A stretch of 64,000 nucleotides of DNA, from assembly GCA_965229715.1 (NCBI GenBank), contig CBDDJL010000004.1, forward strand, positions 682,001 to 746,000, read 5' to 3'. This DNA is from JAVJST01 sp965229715. GTDB taxonomy: Bacteria; Pseudomonadota; Alphaproteobacteria; Rhodospirillales; Casp-alpha2. The translations under genes were made by a program, and so were the position numbers. Positions 54,277 to 61,864 of this stretch are shown here, in pieces (positions within the stretch are counted from its first letter, which is position 1; every line of letters starts with the position of its first letter). The notes under the pieces were generated by a model. The model was given only the letters and a program-made list of their open reading frames with translations, was not told the DNA's origin and made no database searches.

Positions 54277-54305
54277 GGCGAGGGCCTATCCTTCAAGCCG
54301 CGCCA

Positions 54306-55622
54306 TTATTCCAGCGCGGACAAATCCAGTTTACCGATGGCGGCCAGAACGGCAAAACTAGCGATCAACACGTCCGTTTCCGCCGACGCGGCGTCGGACC
54401 TGGCGTTGATCAAGCTCGTTTCCCCGGCAAGGATATCGATCAGCGATCGATTGCCTTGCAGCCGCTCTTCCCTCGCGCGATCAAGAAACTCGGCCGCTAT
54501 ATCGGCCTGATCGTTTAGATGTTCCGCATTCAGACGTGCGGTTTTCAGATCATTCCAAGCATTGCGCACTTGTTCCTCAATGTCTAGTCGCGCCTGGCGA
54601 TACTGGTTGTTGGCGGAAATGGCGCGTTTCTGCGACGCGTCGAAGCGATGAACGTTGGCGAGCCCGACATCAAACGAATACTCGAGCTCGACGATGGCCG
54701 ATTGTTCCTGCTCGTAGCCGAGCGTACCGGCAACATCGTCCTTCCAGTTGGATTCGACGACGAAATTGATGGTCGGGCGCAGTTCGTTGGCCTCGGAAAC
54801 GTTGACGTCCTCTCGGGCGATGAACCATGCGTGCAGCGCCGCCAGCAATTGCGGATTGTCGTCGAGCGCGACGGCGATGGCATCGTCGAGCGCCGGCGGA
54901 AACGCATCCACCGGCGGCTCCGGGATCGGCAGGCGCGCCTCGGGTTCCGGCACCTCACCGAAAACGGCGCGGTAACGCGCCCGGGCCCGGTGCAGCGTAC
55001 CCTCTGCCTGAACGAACCGGGCAAGCGCCGCGGCGAGTTGGGACTTGGCCTGGAGACGGTCGGTCGATACGCCCGCGCCGCGTTCGATACGGGTGTTTTC
55101 GATATCGAGCTGACGTTTGAGGTTGTCGACCGAGCCCTGGGCAAAGCCCTTGATTTTCTTGGCCCGCGCGAGATCGAGATAGGCCGTCACGGCTTCGAGG
55201 ATCAGCGACTGGCGCGTTGCCTCATAGGTATAACCGGCCTGCAGGAAGGTCATTTCGGCGCGATCCATCGTCGCGTTCGTCGAACCGAAGTCCCACAGCA
55301 ATTGCGTAACCGTCAACGACGCCTCGCGCGGCGGTGCGCTGGTGTCCCTCGAGGTCGCGTTGTTCTGCTTCTCGTAACCGTACGACGCGCTGACCGAGAC
55401 ATCGGCGGTCCAGCCGTCTGCTGCGGCCTCACGGTCGAGGTCGGCCGAATCGACATCCGCTTCCGCCGATTTCATGCGGACGTGATCGGCAACGACAGCG
55501 GCGATCAGCTCGTGCAGCGGCGGCAGCTTCTCGGCTGCATTGGCGGGATTGACAACAGTCGCCGCAATCAGGGCGCCAGAGAGGAACAGGAAAGAGAGGA
55601 AAAACCTTCGGAACGACGACAA
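54306..55622 (-). CDS. TolC-family outer membrane channel (type I secretion)
   Basis: A 438-residue outer-membrane efflux protein with a Sec signal (residues 1-29, ending NPANA). Two TolC-type repeats with coiled-coil segments are visible (TVTQLLWDFGSTNATMDRAEM and the second LEYSFDVGLANVHRFDAS, each under 21 residues in the core). First gene of the operon TolC, FecR-RTX, ABC, HlyD, all minus strand with gaps of 29 and 27 bp, so the system is self-sufficient. Confidence 0.92.
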   Translation of the reverse strand: MSSFRRFFLSFLFLSGALIAATVVNPANAAEKLPPLHELIAAVVADHVRMKSAEADVDSADLDREAAADGWTADVSVSASYGYEKQNNATSRDTSAPPREASLTVTQLLWDFGSTNATMDRAEMTFLQAGYTYEATRQSLILEAVTAYLDLARAKKIKGFAQGSVDNLKRQLDIENTRIERGAGVSTDRLQAKSQLAAALARFVQAEGTLHRARARYRAVFGEVPEPEARLPIPEPPVDAFPPALDDAIAVALDDNPQLLAALHAWFIAREDVNVSEANELRPTINFVVESNWKDDVAGTLGYEQEQSAIVELEYSFDVGLANVHRFDASQKRAISANNQYRQARLDIEEQVRNAWNDLKTARLNAEHLNDQADIAAEFLDRAREERLQGNRSLIDILAGETSLINARSDAASAETDVLIASFAVLAAIGKLDLSALE

Positions 55623-55795
55623 AGCAACCCCTTACGGCTCTGCGTACTTACGCTGTGGTAACTGGCCAGCGGATTCGAATCTGATTTAAGAGTATTGATA
55701 ACCCGTTAACCATACAAGTGGGTCGCAATGCCCATATTGTCCTGGGTGCCAGACAGTGCGACGATCATTGAGGAAAACCTGAAGGGAATACCGTC

Positions 55796-56203
55796 GTGAG
55801 TGACGAAAACCCCATCGTCATCCGGGGCCTCGACCACGTGGTCATCCGCTGCAACGACATCGACGCCATGATCGCGTTCTATCGCGACGTGCTCGGCTGT
55901 TCGGTCGAGCGAGAGGTCGAAGACCTGAGTCTATACCAGTTACGCGCCGGCGTCTCGCTAATCGATCTGGTGGATGCCGCCGGGAAGCTCGGCAAAACGC
56001 GGACGGACGGCCACAACATGGATCATTTCTGTGTTCAGGTCGATCCATGGGACGAAACGGCCATTATCGGGCATCTCGAAGCCCACGGAATTGATGCCGA
56101 CGAGGTCGGCATCCGCTACGGCGCGCTTGGCAAAGGCCCTTCGATTTACATTGCAGACCCTGGCGGCAACACGGTCGAACTCAAGGGTCCGCCCGATAGC
56201 TGA
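55796..56203 (+). CDS. VOC/glyoxalase-like protein
   Basis: A 135-residue vicinal-oxygen-chelate fold protein. Candidate metal ligands are His in GLDHVVIRC, His in NMDHFCVQ and Glu in NTVELKG. A single-repeat VOC unit usually works as a dimer. GTG start with AAGGGA upstream. Divergent from the TolC gene. Could be a lyase, isomerase or dioxygenase-like enzyme; substrate unknown. Confidence 0.87.
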   Translation: MSDENPIVIRGLDHVVIRCNDIDAMIAFYRDVLGCSVEREVEDLSLYQLRAGVSLIDLVDAAGKLGKTRTDGHNMDHFCVQVDPWDETAIIGHLEAHGIDADEVGIRYGALGKGPSIYIADPGGNTVELKGPPDS

Positions 56204-56229
56204 GCGTGGCTGCCACGTTTTCGACCGGT

Positions 56230-57129
56230 TCAGAACTCCAGATCCATGGCCAGAATGTCCTCGACGCTGACGGAGGCGCGGATCGCGTGCCTGAGCGTCG
56301 TGACGCCGCGCGCTTCCAGCATGTCGAGCAGTTTGAGGAACACCTCGGCCGTGGCGATGCTGTCGCCCAGCGCCGTGTGACGGCCTTCGATATTGACGCC
56401 CATGCGCTCGGCCATGGCATCGAGCGAGTGGTTACGGCTGTCACCGTCGGCGAACACCGACAGCAAAAGCGTATCGAGGACCAGATTATCGATCCGGACC
56501 CCGGCAGCTTCCTCCTTGAGCTTCAGGAACCGCATGTCGAAGGCGGCATTATGCGCAACCAGCACCGCGTCGCCGGCCCACTCCTTGAACGCGCGAACGA
56601 CCTCGGGCGCCAGCGCCTCGCCCACGACCATGTCGTCGGTGATGCCGTGAAAGCGGATCGAATCCTTCGGAATCGGTTTCCCCGGATCGATCAGGCGCGA
56701 GAACGGCTGCGCCTCGTCGATAACGCCACCGGTGATCCGGACGCCGGCGATCGAGATTATCTCATCACCCGACGAGGGTTTCAGTCCGGTCGTTTCGGTA
56801 TCGAAGACAACATACGTCAGTTGCTTCAAATTGCGGCCGCCGAGCTCCTCGACGTGCATCGGTGGATTGAGGCGGTCGAAATCGTAGAACTCCGGCCGCG
56901 CCGGCAGGGAACGGTGATCGCGCGACCGGGCTCGGAGAAAGCGATCGAACTGGAACCAGGCGGACAGCGCGACAGCCAGAAACGCAACAATCGGCAATGC
57001 CAGACCGAGTGCGGGGCCGGCCCAAACGGCGATACCGATAATGATGACGCCCGTGGCGATAACGGCGGCGAAGGCAATGGCGGCAAAACGCCGCACACTG
57101 ACGGAACGAAGACGGTCGACGGAAACCAC
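56230..57129 (-). CDS. membrane-anchored DEDDh 3'-5' exonuclease (DnaQ-like)
   Basis: A 299-residue protein. Two hydrophobic helices lie at about 15-38 and 40-60, followed by an exonuclease domain from about 103: D110 and E112 in FDTETTG, D198 in HNAAFD, H251 in GRHTALGDS and D256. All DEDDh residues are present. The GTG at 57129 has GGAG at 5 nt and directly follows the upstream gene's stop, so I prefer it over the ATG at 57228. Exonuclease homologues are often found beside symporter/DUF294 genes, as here with the symporter. Target nucleic acid unknown. Confidence 0.87.
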   Translation of the reverse strand: MVSVDRLRSVSVRRFAAIAFAAVIATGVIIIGIAVWAGPALGLALPIVAFLAVALSAWFQFDRFLRARSRDHRSLPARPEFYDFDRLNPPMHVEELGGRNLKQLTYVVFDTETTGLKPSSGDEIISIAGVRITGGVIDEAQPFSRLIDPGKPIPKDSIRFHGITDDMVVGEALAPEVVRAFKEWAGDAVLVAHNAAFDMRFLKLKEEAAGVRIDNLVLDTLLLSVFADGDSRNHSLDAMAERMGVNIEGRHTALGDSIATAEVFLKLLDMLEARGVTTLRHAIRASVSVEDILAMDLEF

Positions 57130-57130
57130 C

Positions 57131-57502
57131 CTACTCTCCGCCGCCTCCGGTGTAGCTGCTACCGATCGAGTAGATGAACTGCGCGATATCGCTTTCGAGC
57201 GGGAACGACAGCATGCCCATGACGTCATAACCGAGCAGCCACGGCATCACGTAGAACCGGAACATGTAAAAGAACCACGCTACGTAAAGCGGGACCAGAA
57301 TGGGCACCAGAAACGCCGGCGTGATCGGCCGGAACAGCCGCAGTAATGGGTCCGTGAACTTGACGAACACCCGCATGAAGAAGAACGACGAGTCGACCGG
57401 CAGAAAAATGTTCATCGCCGAACGGCCGATCAGCGTCCACATGACGACGCCGAGAACATAGTCGATAGCGATGATGAACAGGGTACTCGGCGCTTCAGCC
57501 AT
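57131..57502 (-). CDS. YggT-like small membrane protein
   Basis: A 123-residue membrane protein with about three hydrophobic segments and central RPITPAFLVPILVPLYVAW. It resembles YggT-type proteins or a paralogous family; I cannot separate these with certainty. It is adjacent to the exonuclease gene (stop and start one base apart) and separated from the symporter by a strong terminator, so it heads a separate transcription unit with the exonuclease. Function unknown. Confidence 0.7.
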   Translation of the reverse strand: MAEAPSTLFIIAIDYVLGVVMWTLIGRSAMNIFLPVDSSFFFMRVFVKFTDPLLRLFRPITPAFLVPILVPLYVAWFFYMFRFYVMPWLLGYDVMGMLSFPLESDIAQFIYSIGSSYTGGGGE

Positions 57503-57555
57503 GGAACAACCGCTGCCTCTGAGTGATGTTGGTGTGTCAGATAGTCATTAGCACA

Positions 57556-57592
57556 AAGGAAAACCGGGGCGAAGCCAGCGCTTCGCCCCGGT
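57556..57592 (-). terminator. rho-independent terminator of the symporter operon
   Basis: Perfect 12-bp GC-rich stem, arms ACCGGGGCGAAG (57563-57574) and CTTCGCCCCGGT (57581-57592), 6-nt loop. On the minus strand it is followed by TTTTCCTTT. It lies 24 bp after the symporter stop and should end the DUF4212-symporter transcript. Confidence 0.88.
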
Positions 57593-57615
57593 GAAGGTTT
57601 TCGAAACCCCGGCGA

Positions 57616-59448
57616 TTAGTGCTGCTTGCCGAGGATGGTATCGCCCGACGGGATACGGGTCGCATCGACCATCCGTTGGGTTTCTTCGTCGGGTTCCGGC
57701 GTCATCAAGGACACGATCACCATCGCGACCAAGCTGACCGGCATACCGATCATGGCGAAGCGGAGGTGATCGATGCCGATCCACGGATCCATGCCGCCCC
57801 AACGGATGGCATAGAGATAGGCCGTACCGGCCGCGAAGCCGCAGATCATGCCGGCGATCGCACCCTGCTTGTTGGCGCGTTTCCACCAGACACCCAGAAC
57901 CAGCGGGAAAAACAGGCCCGAGGCGGCGAAGTCGAACGCCCAGGCCACTGCACCCAGAATACTGGTCAATTGGAGACTGGCAACCAACGCACCACCCGCA
58001 CCGATGACGATCAGCAGCACGCGGGCAACGATGAGGCGATGCTTCGTGTCCGCGTTGGGGTCGATCATCTTGTAGTAGAGATCGTGCGACAGCGCATTGG
58101 CGATGGCCAGAAGCAAACCGTCGGCCGTCGACATCGCAGCTGCCATGCCGCCGGCGGCGACAAGACCCGAGATGACGTACGGCAGGCCGGCGATTTCCGG
58201 CGTCGCCAGCACAACGATGTCACGCCGCATGGCGAACTCGTTGAGCTGCAGGATACCGTCACCATTGACGTCCTGAAGCGCCAGCATGCCGACCGCACCC
58301 CACTTCTGGATCCAGTCCAGCGATGCGACCTCATTGAACGCCTGGCCGATGATGGCCGTCGGCAGCGACGGGTCCAGCAGCTGCAGCTTCGAGAAGGTCG
58401 CCAGCGCGGGCGCCGTGAAGTACAGCAGGAAGATGAAGAACAGCGACCACGCCACCGACGTCCGCGCGGCGCGAACCGACGGGGTCGTGAAGTAGCGCAT
58501 CAGGATGTGCGGCAGAGACGCCGTACCGGCCATCATACAGATCGCCAGCGTAACGAACTTCCAGCTCGACATCGCGTCGCCGGCCGCCGCGAAGTGCGGC
58601 TTTGTCAGGACCGAAACACCGGCCATGCCCTTGATGGTTTCTGCAAACGCGCCTTCCGCACCGGCGCCGAGGCCGTGCATTTTCTCCAACTCGCCAATCG
58701 CAAAAATGGCTTCGCCGTAAGAGAAGTGCGGGAAGAGGCCAAAGCCCTGCTTCGAGGACATCCAGAACACCGGGATCAGATAGGCAATGATCAGCACGAT
58801 GTACTGCGCCACCTGGGTCCAGGTAACGGCCCGCATACCGCCGAGCATCGAACACACCAGAATACCGGCGAGACCGAACCAGACACCGACCTCGAACGGA
58901 ATATTCAGGGCCCGGGCTGCGATGGTGCCCGTCGCGTTGATCTGCGCCGTCACGTACGTGAACGACGCCACCACCAGCACGATAACGGCACAGAGGCGGG
59001 CGAAGTTACCGCCGTAACGGGTGCCGAAATAATCGGGCACCGTGTAGCAGCCGAACTTGCGCAGATAGGGCGCCATCAGCGCGGCAACCAGCACGTAACC
59101 GCCGGTCCAGCCGACGACGAACGCGAGATAGCCGTGACCGCCGAAATAAACACCGCCGGCCAGCGCCACGAACGACGCGCCGGACATCCAGTCCGCCGCC
59201 GTCGCCATGCCGTTGAACAGTGCCGGAACCTGTCGGCCGGCGACGTAATAGGCATCGACCTCCATGGTTCGCGACAGCACGCCGATGCCGGCGTAGATGA
59301 GGATGGTGAAGGCGACGAACAGAATACCGATGGTCTCGGCCGAAACCCCCATCTGCTCCAGAATCGCCATCAGAATGATGAAAACGATGAACCCACCGGT
59401 ATACAGACCGTAGATCTTCGGCAGGTTGTCGATAAAGCTTCCTTGCAT
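57616..59448 (-). CDS. sodium:solute symporter (SSS family, ActP/VC2705-like)
   Basis: A 610-residue transporter with about 13-14 helices. It has the SSS signature region (glycine-rich helices, ADWMSGASFVALAGGVYFGG near residues 85-104) and a central STADGLLLAIANALSHDLYY segment. This subgroup moves acetate or other small carboxylates with sodium and pairs with a DUF4212 subunit, here encoded 17 bp upstream. A loop after residue 400 with DVNGDGILQLNEF looks like an EF-hand calcium loop, which is not common in the family. Terminates at the hairpin at 57556-57592. Confidence 0.9.
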   Translation of the reverse strand: MQGSFIDNLPKIYGLYTGGFIVFIILMAILEQMGVSAETIGILFVAFTILIYAGIGVLSRTMEVDAYYVAGRQVPALFNGMATAADWMSGASFVALAGGVYFGGHGYLAFVVGWTGGYVLVAALMAPYLRKFGCYTVPDYFGTRYGGNFARLCAVIVLVVASFTYVTAQINATGTIAARALNIPFEVGVWFGLAGILVCSMLGGMRAVTWTQVAQYIVLIIAYLIPVFWMSSKQGFGLFPHFSYGEAIFAIGELEKMHGLGAGAEGAFAETIKGMAGVSVLTKPHFAAAGDAMSSWKFVTLAICMMAGTASLPHILMRYFTTPSVRAARTSVAWSLFFIFLLYFTAPALATFSKLQLLDPSLPTAIIGQAFNEVASLDWIQKWGAVGMLALQDVNGDGILQLNEFAMRRDIVVLATPEIAGLPYVISGLVAAGGMAAAMSTADGLLLAIANALSHDLYYKMIDPNADTKHRLIVARVLLIVIGAGGALVASLQLTSILGAVAWAFDFAASGLFFPLVLGVWWKRANKQGAIAGMICGFAAGTAYLYAIRWGGMDPWIGIDHLRFAMIGMPVSLVAMVIVSLMTPEPDEETQRMVDATRIPSGDTILGKQH

Positions 59449-59465
59449 TGTCAGATCTCCCCGCC

Positions 59466-59723
59466 TCAGTCGTCTTCAGCGACGCCGAATTCACGGTCGA
59501 TCGCATCCTGACGCTTGGCCAAGTACCAGATCAGCAGCACAAAGACGATAAGCGAGCCCTGCGCGGCCATGTAATAACCGAGCGGGAACCCGATAAAGGT
59601 TATCGAGTTAAGCTCGTTTGCGAAGACATGAACGACAAACGAAAAGATCGCCCAGATCACGAGCACCGTGAACGTAAGCGCCTTCGTCTTCGCCCAATGC
59701 CCAGCCAGATTGGTATCGGACAT
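59466..59723 (-). CDS. DUF4212 symporter small subunit
   Basis: An 85-residue membrane protein with two helices. N-terminal HWAKTKALT and the C-terminal half (LGYYMAAQGSLIVFVLLIWY) match DUF4212, the small partner of ActP/VC2705-type symporters. ATG 59723; an upstream start at 59765 would add 14 non-homologous residues. Cotranscribed with the symporter. Confidence 0.88.
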   Translation of the reverse strand: MSDTNLAGHWAKTKALTFTVLVIWAIFSFVVHVFANELNSITFIGFPLGYYMAAQGSLIVFVLLIWYLAKRQDAIDREFGVAEDD

Positions 59724-60346
59724 TTTAGATTGTTCCCCTAATCTCTCTGTTTGCCGGATCGGCACCGTGAGCGGCGTCGATCTGACCCGATTTTCACGTT
59801 CGACGGATTGACGCGGAATCGACGAATTACCGCCCTTGACCTCCTCAACCCGTGGGACGTGCGTCCTCTTGTTTTCATCGCCGGATTTACTTGTGGCGAT
59901 TCGGCGATGAATAGCACCTTTCGCAAGTCAAAACAACAGTTCCGCACCATATGGTTAACGGATCCACCTTACGATTCTACTGATTCCATTGACTCTTTTT
60001 TATACGTCGGGTTGTTGCGCTTTTCATGTTCACAATATTCGCCAAAATATTTTTTTAACATTATTTTATTATTAAAAAAATTACATGATTAATATTAATA
60101 TAATTTTGTATTATATTTGATATTTTTTGTTATTAGGGGATGAATACTGAAGAAATGATGGGCCATTGGCGTGCTGGACGAAAGTCGCGGTTGACCCCGG
60201 GCAAAGGGCGAGTAGTATCCGCATCATGACCGATACGACATTCCATTCGGTGCTTGGGATCAAGCGAATTATCTGACCGGCCGCTCATCCGAGCTGCCGG
60301 TTCCAGTCGTTCGTTTTTCCAGTTTCCCGAATGGAGGACGTGTCAG
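59724..60346. other. 623-bp intergenic region with a strongly AT-rich core
   Basis: No gene is convincing here. About 59990-60140 is very AT-rich compared with the flanks and contains the inverted repeat at 60049-60081 and the palindrome ATTAATATTAAT (60088-60099). It must carry the promoters of the DUF4212-symporter operon (leftward) and of the ACT-like gene (rightward). A 61-codon ORF starting at 59908 has no ribosome-binding site and atypical codons and is not called. Confidence 0.7.
60049..60081. repeat. 10-bp A/T inverted repeat
   Basis: Arms ATTTTTTTAA (60049-60058) and TTAAAAAAAT (60072-60081) with a 13-nt spacer, in the AT-rich core of the symporter/ACT intergenic region. Could be curved DNA for a nucleoid protein or a weak bidirectional terminator. 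Confidence 0.5.
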
Positions 60347-60661
60347 ATGACCGTCATGTTGGGTCGCCGGACCCGTTCCCGGCATTCAAGCGTATTCTGT
60401 TATTCCGTCACGGCGGCAAGCGACCCGGGCACGCTTCCCCGACTCGTCTCGGTGTTCTCTCAACTCGGCATGACGCCGGATAAGCTGTACGCGGTCAACG
60501 ACGCGCCGAGGCGCGGCGAGCTGGTCACCGACATCCAGGTTTCCGGTCTGGATGCCGATCAGGCGCATCATCTCGCCAACAGCATGCGGCGCCTGATCAT
60601 GGTCGATGCCGTGCTGATGTACGAAAAACCCGCCGACGAGAGCAGTCTTGCGACGGCCTGA
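60347..60661 (+). CDS. ACT-like small protein
   Basis: A 104-residue protein with one ACT-like ferredoxin fold. The segment DPGTLPRLVSVFSQLGMTP resembles the first helix of ACT domains (IlvH/IlvM type), and VTDIQVSGLD the following strand. ATG 60347 with GGAGG upstream. It stands alone, not next to ilv genes, so it may bind an amino acid as a regulatory subunit; partner unknown. Convergent with mlaA, 3 bp apart. Confidence 0.72.
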   Translation: MTVMLGRRTRSRHSSVFCYSVTAASDPGTLPRLVSVFSQLGMTPDKLYAVNDAPRRGELVTDIQVSGLDADQAHHLANSMRRLIMVDAVLMYEKPADESSLATA

Positions 60662-60664
60662 ACC

Positions 60665-61672
60665 TTACTCGAGATCGTCAAGGCTGTAGTCGAGATCGTC
60701 GAAACCCGCGCCCGTCGAGGCACCGGCGTTGCGGATGTCGGCGAGCCTCTTCTGACGATAGAGGCTGCGGATTGCCGCATAGTAGTCGAGCGAGGTTTCG
60801 CGCAAATTGTCGAGGTCACCGACGATCGCGGCATATTCCGATAGTCCCGTAACGCCGATCCGCGAATAGAGGAGTTCCTCGCGGTCCGTATTGGCAAGCC
60901 ACAGTCCGAGCGGGTCGAGGAACGGGTCGACGCCGAAGCGGCCGAGGGCGTCGCGCGGATTGCTCGGTCCAAGCACCGGCAACACCAGGTAGAAGCCCTC
61001 GCCGACGCCCCAGACGGCCATGGTCTGGCCGAAATCTTCGGTGTGGCCTTCAATCCCCATCCATGCTGCGGCATCCCACAACCCGCCGACCCCAACCGTG
61101 GTATTGATCGCCGTCCGCTGTACGGTCTCCCAGCCGCGCTGCCATTCGCCCTGCATAAGATCGTTGGCGAGAACGACCGGACTCGACAGGTTCTTCAGAA
61201 AATTCGCTACCGCATCACGACCGAACGCCGGCATCAGGGCGTTGTAGGTATAGGCGAGCGGCCGGAACAGGACATCCTCGACAACCTGGTTGAATCCGAA
61301 AATGAACCGATTGACCGGCTCGATCGGATCGCCGTCGTCTGCGGTCTCGCCATTGACGAGATCGTCGAGCCCGCCGAGATCGTCAAGGTCGTCAATGGAC
61401 CCGTCGCCGACAACACCGGCGCCCGTTCCCTCGCCGTTTCCGGTATCGGCTGAAGGTATGGGTTGAACGGGCTGTCCCGGTTGAGCCGGCTCGGCAGGCG
61501 CAATGTCGAACGGGTGCGCCTGATTGAGGAACATGTCCATGTCGTAGAGGGTTGCGTAGGAGTCCGCGCGCGCCGGCCCGCCCGCGACGGCGACGGCCAC
61601 CGCAAGCACGGCACTGAGGACGGCCGCCTTCGCGCCGTTGACGCTGTGAATTGTGCCGGACATGATCCGCAT
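60665..61672 (-). CDS. mlaA: MlaA/VacJ family protein lacking a lipobox
   Basis: A 335-residue MlaA homologue (retrograde phospholipid transport, outer membrane). The N-terminus has a hydrophobic signal (about residues 14-36) without a lipobox Cys, so it is not predicted to be a lipoprotein as in E. coli. An acidic linker with LDDLGGLDDL precedes the MlaA domain from about 115 (PVNRFIFGFNQ, then the family helices through NLRETSLDYYAAIRSLYRQ). No other mla genes are in the window. The C-terminus is acidic (FDDLDYSLDDLE). Confidence 0.87.
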   Translation of the reverse strand: MRIMSGTIHSVNGAKAAVLSAVLAVAVAVAGGPARADSYATLYDMDMFLNQAHPFDIAPAEPAQPGQPVQPIPSADTGNGEGTGAGVVGDGSIDDLDDLGGLDDLVNGETADDGDPIEPVNRFIFGFNQVVEDVLFRPLAYTYNALMPAFGRDAVANFLKNLSSPVVLANDLMQGEWQRGWETVQRTAINTTVGVGGLWDAAAWMGIEGHTEDFGQTMAVWGVGEGFYLVLPVLGPSNPRDALGRFGVDPFLDPLGLWLANTDREELLYSRIGVTGLSEYAAIVGDLDNLRETSLDYYAAIRSLYRQKRLADIRNAGASTGAGFDDLDYSLDDLE

Positions 61673-61864
61673 GCGCGCGACCCCGAAAACCCCAAATATC
61701 CCCTGCCCCGGGTAGTTTACCCGCCGGGAACGCCCAACTTAGCCAATCGCTCCCGCAACAGAAACGATTTTCGGCGTCCGCCGCGTGCCGGCGCCGTTGC
61801 AGCGAGCGCCGGCTTCGGCTAGAAACCGGCACCCGTTCAACCGAAAACCCCAGAGTATCCGTCA

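Noticed and set aside
55670..55690. GATTCGAATC palindrome resembling a tRNA T-loop or att core
   Set aside because: No cloverleaf, acceptor stem or integrase is nearby.
57619..59511. Long plus-strand ORF (630 codons) opposite the sodium symporter
   Set aside because: Antisense open frame typical of high-GC DNA; composition rich in Arg, His, Asp and Gly without domains, while the other strand encodes a clear SSS transporter.
59908..60092. 61-codon ORF in the symporter/ACT gap
   Set aside because: No ribosome-binding site, AT-rich atypical codons, no similarity to known small proteins.
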